Shown here: positions 6,179-9,273 of the stretch, piece after piece
Layout: every line of letters begins with the position of its first letter
How positions within the stretch are numbered: position 1 is the stretch's first letter
Assembly: GCA_036398215.1 (NCBI GenBank)
Contig: DASWHK010000292.1
Coordinates: 1-9,273, forward strand
DNA: 9,273 bases
Reading direction: 5' to 3'
Source of the DNA: DASWHK01 sp036398215
Lineage (GTDB): Bacteria > Acidobacteriota > UBA890
Made by a program: the position numbers and the translations under genes
The notes under the pieces: model-generated
Database searches by the model: none
Told to the model about the DNA's origin: nothing
What the model saw: only the letters and a program-made list of their open reading frames with translations

Positions 6179-7648
6179 ATGATCGCTTCAAGGAGCAAGA
6201 CCGCATCGATCGCAGGGGCGGCGCTGGCGGCCGCCCTGGCGGTCCCGGCGTGCACCTACACGGCCGTCCCCGAGGCCGGCGAGCCGGTCGACGGTGGCGT
6301 CGTCCCGGCGGCGCTCGGCGGCGCCGAGGTCGACGGCATCCCGGCGTTCCTCGCCACGATCCCCGACGCCGAGATCCGTGACCTCGACCTCGAAACGGCG
6401 CTGATGCTGCTGGCGATGCCGCTGTCCTGTCTCGATCGTCCCCATGCCGCGCCCCGCGATCGCAGCACCTACCTCGACGACGTCGCGGCGACGCGGCGTC
6501 CCGGCTACGAGCGCGACCGCGCCTTCTACGGCTGCTGGGACTGGCACTCGGCCGTCAACTCGACCTGGGCGATGGTGCGGATCGACAAGGAGTTTCCCGA
6601 CCTGCCGATCTCCGGCCTGGTGCGCGAGAAGCTCAACGAGCACCTCTCGGAGAGCGCCACGGCCGGCGAGCTCGCCTTCTTCGAGGAGAACCGCAGCTTC
6701 GAGCGCACGTATGGTTGGGCCTGGCTGCTCAAGCTCTACGCCGAGCTGCGCACCTGGGACGATCCCGACGCCGCGGTCTGGGCCGACAACCTGCAGCCGC
6801 TGGCCGAGGTCTTCTCCGAGCGGACCATCGGGTACCTCGAGAGCCTCGATCGGCCGTCGCGCAGCGGCGCTCACTCCAATACCGCCTTCTCGCTGGCGAT
6901 GATGCTCGAGTACGCTCGCGCCCTCGACGACGTCGAGCTCGAGGAGGCGATCACGGGCGCCTCGCGACGCCTCTTTCTCGACGATCTCGCCTGCCCAATC
7001 GCCTACGAGCCGTGGGCGGCCGACTTCCTGTCGCCGTGCCTCGAGGAGGCGGCGTTGATGGCGGCCGTGCTCGAGCCGGAGGAGTTCGCCGCCTGGTTCG
7101 ACGGCTTCATGCCGGCGCCGGGCTCGCGCGAGTTCCTGCCGCTGACTCGCCCGGGGTACGTCGCCGGCGAGCCGGAGATGCAAGCGACGGGCGCCAGGCG
7201 CGCCCAGGGGACGGCACCCGACGCGGGGGCGACCGGAGCCGACGAGCGCGGTGCCGAAGGCTCCTCCGGGCGAGAGACGACGAGGGCGGAAGCGGGCCCG
7301 GCCGGAACCGGAGGGGACATCGCCCGAGCCGGAGAAGCGACCGCCGGCGAAGGCGATGACGCCGCCGCGGGCGACGACGCGCGCAGCGAGCGCCAGCGCG
7401 CCGCCGACGAGTCCCGCCAATCGCTCGCCTCGCGCTCGCACCTGATCGGACTCGCCTTCATCCGTGCCGACGCCATGAACCGGATCGCCGCAGCGCTGCC
7501 CGCCGGCGATCCCCGCGCCGAGGCCTATGAGAAGCTCGCGGCCTTCCACGGCGCCATCGGCTTCGACGCCATGTTCGACGCCGACTACGCCGGCTCGCAC
7601 TGGATCGGCACCTTCGCGCTGAAGTACCTCCTCAGCGAGCGACAATAG
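6179..7648 (+). CDS. DUF2891-family lipoprotein with a low-complexity insertion
   Basis: 489 residues from the ATG at 6179; a TTG three codons upstream is less likely. The N-terminus has basic residues, an alanine-rich hydrophobic stretch and AVPAC (Cys25), a fair lipobox, so it is probably lipid-anchored facing the periplasm. The body matches DUF2891: FYGCWDWHSAV (116-126), then an FERTYGWAWLLKLYAEL block, HSNTAFSLAMMLEYAR, CPIAYEPWAADFLSPC, and a C-terminal GSHWIGTFALKYLL. The Trp/His/Glu-rich motifs recall alpha/alpha-barrel enzymes, but no activity is known to me. Oddity: about 80 residues rich in Ala, Gly, Glu, Asp, Thr and Arg (335-415) split the conserved region just before the last helices. 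It seems to be transcribed alone from its own promoter. Confidence 0.88.
   Translation: MIASRSKTASIAGAALAAALAVPACTYTAVPEAGEPVDGGVVPAALGGAEVDGIPAFLATIPDAEIRDLDLETALMLLAMPLSCLDRPHAAPRDRSTYLDDVAATRRPGYERDRAFYGCWDWHSAVNSTWAMVRIDKEFPDLPISGLVREKLNEHLSESATAGELAFFEENRSFERTYGWAWLLKLYAELRTWDDPDAAVWADNLQPLAEVFSERTIGYLESLDRPSRSGAHSNTAFSLAMMLEYARALDDVELEEAITGASRRLFLDDLACPIAYEPWAADFLSPCLEEAALMAAVLEPEEFAAWFDGFMPAPGSREFLPLTRPGYVAGEPEMQATGARRAQGTAPDAGATGADERGAEGSSGRETTRAEAGPAGTGGDIARAGEATAGEGDDAAAGDDARSERQRAADESRQSLASRSHLIGLAFIRADAMNRIAAALPAGDPRAEAYEKLAAFHGAIGFDAMFDADYAGSHWIGTFALKYLLSERQ
7181..7411 (+). other. Disordered, charged insertion inside the DUF2891 protein
   Basis: Codons 335 to ~411 of the lipoprotein encode a hydrophilic A/G/E/D/T/R-rich segment without hydrophobic core residues, where the family is normally continuous or has a short loop. 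The DNA is locally purine-rich and uses AGG and GGG codons that are rarer in the rest of the gene. No exact tandem repeat is visible. The reading frame is intact on both sides. Confidence 0.6.
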
Positions 7649-7654
7649 CCCCCG

Positions 7655-7674
7655 GCCGGCCACGGCGTGCCGGC
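7655..7674 (+). terminator. GC hairpin after the DUF2891 stop
   Basis: GCCGG-(C)-CAC, loop GGC, GTG-CCGGC forms an 8-bp stem with one bulged base, starting 6 bases after the stop codon. There is no T-tract, so this is only a candidate terminator. Confidence 0.35.
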
Positions 7675-7676
7675 GT

Positions 7677-7814
7677 GTCGAGCTCGGCACGGCGCCACGC
7701 TCGGAGTTCGTCGAGGCCAGCCTCCGCCAGCTCAGCTACGACGTGCTGGTCCAGGAGGCCCAGATCGAGTTGATCATCGTGCGCCGCCAATTGGAGGCGC
7801 GCGGCGCGCGTTGA
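7677..7814 (+). pseudogene. 3' end of a lost gene, possibly TolC-like outer-membrane efflux protein
   Basis: Frame 3 gives about 45 protein-like codons ending at TGA 7812-7814: VELGTAPRSEFVEASLRQL, then YDVLVQEAQIELIIVRRQLEARGAR. It is a heptad-like amphipathic helix with a (E)LGTAPRSEFVEA turn resembling C-terminal helices of TolC-family proteins. No ATG, GTG or TTG start lies in frame between the DUF2891 stop and this segment, so it is a gene tail without a beginning. The family assignment is tentative; chance coding-like composition in GC-rich DNA is the alternative. Confidence 0.4.
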
Positions 7815-7838
7815 GGCCCCCCGGTCATCGACGGTGAA

Positions 7839-7874
7839 CGTCCCGCCGCGCGGCGACCGCGCCCGTGCGGGACG
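7839..7874. terminator. Strong GC hairpin between convergent ends (bidirectional terminator candidate)
   Basis: Outer stem CGTCCCGC (7839-7846) with GCGGGACG (7867-7874), 8 bp perfect; inner stem GCGCGG (7848-7853) with CCGCGC (7857-7862) around a CGA loop. Only a 1/4-base internal loop separates them, giving 14 pairs. It lies 25 bases after the stop of the + strand gene tail and 29 bases after the STAS stop on the minus strand. There is no T-tract on either side. It is the strongest secondary structure noticed in the window. Confidence 0.5.
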
Positions 7875-7902
7875 GCCGCGGCGGCATGCGCCCGACCGAT
7901 AC

Positions 7903-8244
7903 TCACTCGGCGAAGCTGGCGAGCGCCGCGTCCTCGTCGTCGAAATGCTCGAAGACCTGGATCAGGTGGTGCATGGTGAGCAGCTCGAAAATGCGCGGCT
8001 GCAGGTTGAGGAGCTTGAGCGTGGCGCCGCGCTTGGCGGCCTCCAGATGGCCGACGATCAGGTCGCCGACGCTGGTGCTGTCCATGTAGGGCACCTCGGC
8101 GAGGTTGACCAGCAGCTTCCTCTCGCCGCGCTCGAGGGCCTCGTCAAAGCCCCGGCGCAGCTCCTGGTTGCCGATCGTCAGGCCGCCCTTCAGGTCGATG
8201 ACCAGGACGTCGCCGGCGTGCCGCTCGGACCACTCGCTCACCAC
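7903..8244 (-). CDS. STAS-domain protein (anti-sigma-factor antagonist-like)
   Basis: 113 residues, a single STAS domain. It shows ERHAGDVLVIDLKGGLTIG (strand 1-2), RKLLVNLAEVPYMDSTSVGD (from about residue 42), and GATLKLLNLQPRIFELL (strand and helix). The DSTSVGD segment aligns with the DSSGLG motif of SpoIIAA/RsbV, with Ser56/Thr57 at the phospho-acceptor position. The family binds anti-sigma kinases or acts in partner-switching; no kinase or phosphatase is in this window. GTG at 8244 is chosen because GGAGGG lies 7 bases before it; a GTG at 8259 with weaker AAGGCGAG is the alternative and would add five residues. It lies 91 bases downstream of the UGA-containing gene on the same strand, so co-transcription is possible. 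Confidence 0.88.
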   Translation of the reverse strand: MVSEWSERHAGDVLVIDLKGGLTIGNQELRRGFDEALERGERKLLVNLAEVPYMDSTSVGDLIVGHLEAAKRGATLKLLNLQPRIFELLTMHHLIQVFEHFDDEDAALASFAE

Positions 8245-8251
8245 TGCGTCG

Positions 8252-8257
8252 CCCTCC
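8252..8257 (-). promoter_or_regulatory. Shine-Dalgarno deciding the STAS start
   Basis: GGAGGG on the minus strand, 7 bases before the GTG at 8244. It overlaps the first codons of the longer reading from 8259, which argues for the shorter protein. Confidence 0.5.
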
Positions 8258-8290
8258 ACGATTTTGGCTCGCCTTCGTTGATGATCTCGA

Positions 8291-8322
8291 CTCTCTCCGA
8301 GAGAGCGTTCGCGGGGAGTCTA
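8291..8322 (-). promoter_or_regulatory. -10-like box and short palindrome in the STAS leader
   Basis: On the minus strand TAGACT (8322-8317) is a -10-like hexamer without a recognisable -35 at 17 bases. Twelve bases downstream lies CTCTCT-CCG-AGAGAG (8305-8291), a perfect 6-bp hairpin with a 3-base loop. This could be an operator or a leader hairpin of a short STAS transcript. Evidence is weak. Confidence 0.25.
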
Positions 8323-8335
8323 CCGGGTCCACCGC

Positions 8336-8596
8336 TCAACTGGCGCCGTCGAGGGCCTCGCGCATGGCCGCGACGACGTCGTCCGGGTCGGGCCAAGGTC
8401 GTTTGGTGAGCTTGGCGATCAGCCCTCCCTTGCGGGTCGCTACGACCCGGTCGCCGACCAGCACGTCGAACTGCCCGCGCCGACCCTCGACCATCTCGAC
8501 CGGTGTCCCGACGACCTCACGAATCCGGGCGGCGTAACTCGCCGCCTTCCGGGCAATGCTCGTTCAGGTCTCGCAGTAGATGATCTTGACGTTCAT
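8336..8596 (-). CDS. SelW/Rdx-family protein with in-frame UGA at the redox site (probable selenoprotein)
   Basis: 86 residues if TGA at 8566-8564 (codon 11) is read as selenocysteine. It starts MNVKIIYCETU: a first beta strand, then Cys8-x-x-Sec11, the redox motif position of thioredoxin-like SelT/SelW/SelH (Rdx) proteins. The frame continues after the TGA with family features: an amphipathic helix (ARKAASYAARIREVVG), GRRGQFDVLVGDRVVATRKGG (the GxFEVxxxGxxxxxRK block), and a closing PDPDDVVAAMREAL helix. The length is normal for the family. A GC hairpin 17 bases after the TGA fits a bacterial SECIS. GGAG lies 4 bases before the ATG, slightly close. Family role: thiol redox, partner unknown. 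The host would need SelA, SelB, SelC and SelD, none seen here. The alternative is a Cys codon mutated to TGA in a dying gene, but the intact downstream frame argues against it. Confidence 0.82.
8525..8552 (-). promoter_or_regulatory. Candidate bacterial SECIS hairpin
   Basis: Counting the T of the TGA as 1, bases 21-27 (GGCGGCG) pair perfectly with 33-39 (CGCCGCC) around the loop AGTTA. A lower CCG (15-17) / CGG (40-42) stem adds three pairs across a three-base bulge (GAA). The loop starts 24 bases after the TGA and has G as its second base. As I recall the bacterial SECIS model (short apical loop with a G in its first two positions, 16-37 bases after UGA), this fits. The hairpin is inside the coding sequence, as is usual in bacteria. 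Confidence 0.65.
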
Positions 8597-8606
8597 GACG
8601 CTCCGC

Positions 8607-8763
8607 GCGCATTCGGTTGAAATGCGCCGCTGCGGTGAACAGGAACATCACGGCCAAACCGACGCGTGGCGCTGCCTCCCACGAAGCCAACGACTCCACA
8701 CCAGGAGCACCCGTACCACGCGCCGCGAGTAATCGCGCCAAGCATGACGCAGAACGGTACCAT
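8607..8763 (-). pseudogene. DoxX-like membrane protein, frameshifted 5' fragment
   Basis: Minus ATG at 8763 gives MVPFCVMLGAI, then the similarity moves to the neighbouring frame: GAPGVESLASW, followed by APRVGLAVMFLFTAAAHF and NRMR. This matches the first ~50 residues of DoxX-like membrane proteins (a first helix, then the LMFLFTASAHF-type second helix). One frameshift lies at about 8710-8730. After HFNRMR the rest of the family (usually a MVPP motif and two more helices) is missing, and the sequence passes directly into the ribosome binding site and ATG of the UGA-containing gene. So this is a double-damaged remnant; a deletion appears to have joined it to the downstream gene. The family name comes from motif memory. 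Confidence 0.55.
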
Positions 8764-8766
8764 GGC

Positions 8767-8856
8767 CTATGGGGCTTCGATCGGGCAACTCGGGTCGCCG
8801 ATCGCGTACTCGAGCACGTGATTCTCGAATCTATCGCACAGCCGCTGGGGCAGCCA
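8767..8856 (-). pseudogene. Unassigned C-terminal fragment next to the DoxX-like start
   Basis: A minus-strand frame ending with TAG (8769-8767), 3 bases before the DoxX-like ATG, reads WLPQRLCDRFENHVLEY and ends GDPSCPIEAP. The tight stop-to-ATG spacing looks like an operon junction. It follows the flavin-monooxygenase fragment in a different frame, so it could be that gene's shifted tail or the end of another gene. I do not recognise it. Confidence 0.25.
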
Positions 8857-8857
8857 C

Positions 8858-9001
8858 CGGCTTCGCGAGCTCTCGGGCGAGGACCATCGCGTCCTCGAAC
8901 GACTGGTTCGCGCCCTGCCCCACGACGGGGATCATCGCGTGCGCAGCGCCCCCGGTGAGCGCTACGCGTCCGACGTGGAATGAGGGCAGCCGCGGGCGCT
9001 C
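8858..9001 (-). pseudogene. FAD-dependent monooxygenase fragment (FAD-binding motif region)
   Basis: About 48 codons read RPRLPSFHVGRVALTGGAAH, then AMIPVVGQGANQSFEDAMVL and ARELAKP. This is the second FAD-binding region of PheA/TfdB/UbiH-type flavoprotein hydroxylases (consensus GRVxLLGDAAHxxxPxxGQGxNxxxEDAxxLA). The invariant Asp of the GD motif, which contacts the FAD ribose, is Gly here. Nothing like the N-terminal GxGxxG domain is found upstream, and the frame hits a stop at 8831-8833. It is a decayed internal piece of a gene usually near 400 residues. The sequence 9002-9126 shows nothing I can assign. Confidence 0.7.
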
Positions 9002-9126
9002 GTTTGAACCCCGGCGACGCTTTGTTGCAGAATTCGGCGGCCCCGCGCCCGCTCGACCGTTTGCGCGGCGCGAACGACCTCGAGATGCCCCCGACATGAA
9101 CGGAGCCCCGTCCTGAGCCGCCGCCC

Positions 9127-9273
9127 GTGAGCCCCATGCTGGTGGGGGTGCTGGTGTACGTGGCGCTGCAGATGGCCTTCGGCGTCATCGTCGCCCGGCG
9201 GATCTCCACCGAGGAGGACTACCTGGTCGCCGGCCGCCGCCTGGGGCCAACGGTCGCCCTGTTCACGATCTTC
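9127..9273 (+). CDS. Sodium:solute symporter family protein (3' truncated by window)
   Basis: The first 49 residues only. After the start, LVGVLVYVALQMAFGVIVA is a first membrane helix, followed by RRISTEEDYLVAGRRLGPTV, the characteristic short loop of SSS-family (SSF) transporters, and then the start of a second hydrophobic segment. Such proteins carry solutes with Na+ across the inner membrane; the substrate cannot be told from this part. GTG at 9127 gives a family-like MSPMLVG start; ATG at 9136 is the alternative. Neither has a clear Shine-Dalgarno sequence. An in-frame stop at 9097-9099 limits the start to this interval. Confidence 0.85.
   Translation, partial: MSPMLVGVLVYVALQMAFGVIVARRISTEEDYLVAGRRLGPTVALFTIF

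Noticed and set aside
3562..6255. Long minus-strand open frame of about 900 codons
   Set aside because: It runs antisense through the ROK gene and then through the propeller gene in the wrong frame. Composition is typical of GC-rich shadows and there are no motifs.
6188..7690. Minus-strand open frame of 500 codons
   Set aside because: Antisense of the DUF2891 gene, which has strong family motifs on the plus strand; the minus reading is low-complexity.
7834..8409. Plus-strand open frame of 191 codons
   Set aside because: Antisense of the STAS gene and the end of the SelW-like gene; repetitive Asp/Gln/Leu/Val composition without motifs.
8564..8566. The in-frame TGA of the SelW-like gene as a simple nonsense mutation
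   Set aside because: A single Cys-to-TGA change is possible, but the position is exactly the catalytic site, the rest of the frame is clean and a SECIS-like hairpin follows. It is kept as the alternative, not the main reading.
8995..9015. GGTTCAAAC on the minus strand resembling a tRNA T-loop
   Set aside because: The flanking bases do not pair as a T-stem and no acceptor or anticodon arms can be formed around it.
8517..9209. Minus-strand open frame of 230 codons read as one protein
   Set aside because: Only the part near 8607-8735 resembles a known family (DoxX-like). The rest is a shadow of the monooxygenase fragment and of the symporter start.

Overview
The window is very GC-rich bacterial DNA (about 70% G+C by eye) with G/C-ending codons throughout. 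Long spurious open frames on all six frames follow from this. The gene set suggests a soil or sediment bacterium, possibly an Acidobacteriota-like or other deep Gram-negative lineage: a molybdopterin hydroxylase, a periplasmic TolB-propeller/PHP-type hydrolase, an atypical ROK kinase, a DUF2891 lipoprotein, a STAS protein and a sodium:solute symporter. The lineage call is weak. No rRNA, tRNA, CRISPR array or insertion sequence was recognised.

Layout. 1-1671 (+): 3' part of a xanthine-dehydrogenase-family molybdenum subunit carrying a glycine-rich insertion. 1704-1784 (-): 5' stub of a DUF2283 gene with its own ribosome binding site. 1805-4420 (-): large secreted protein, six-bladed TolB-like propeller plus PHP/CehA-like metallohydrolase. 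4421-4665: divergent intergenic region. 4666-6030 (+): ROK-family sugar-kinase-like protein. 6179-7648 (+): DUF2891 lipoprotein interrupted by a disordered insertion. 7677-9001: a strip of broken gene ends (a possible TolC-like tail, a DoxX-like start, a flavin-monooxygenase piece) around two small apparently intact genes, a STAS-domain protein and a gene with an in-frame UGA. 9127-9273 (+): start of a sodium:solute symporter, cut by the window edge.

The most notable item is at 8336-8596 on the minus strand. It is an 86-codon SelW/Rdx-type gene whose codon 11 is TGA, placed exactly where the redox CxxC/CxxU motif ends (Cys-Glu-Thr-TGA). It is followed by a perfect 7-bp GC stem with a 5-base loop at the distance expected of a bacterial SECIS element. 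Ordinary gene callers would miss it because the frame appears to be interrupted.

Functional links between the genes are weak; most look like single-gene transcription units. The three best-defined intact genes have no Shine-Dalgarno sequence and have -10-like boxes 7-9 bases before the ATG, which suggests leaderless transcripts. The STAS gene and the DUF2283 stub instead have clear Shine-Dalgarno sequences.
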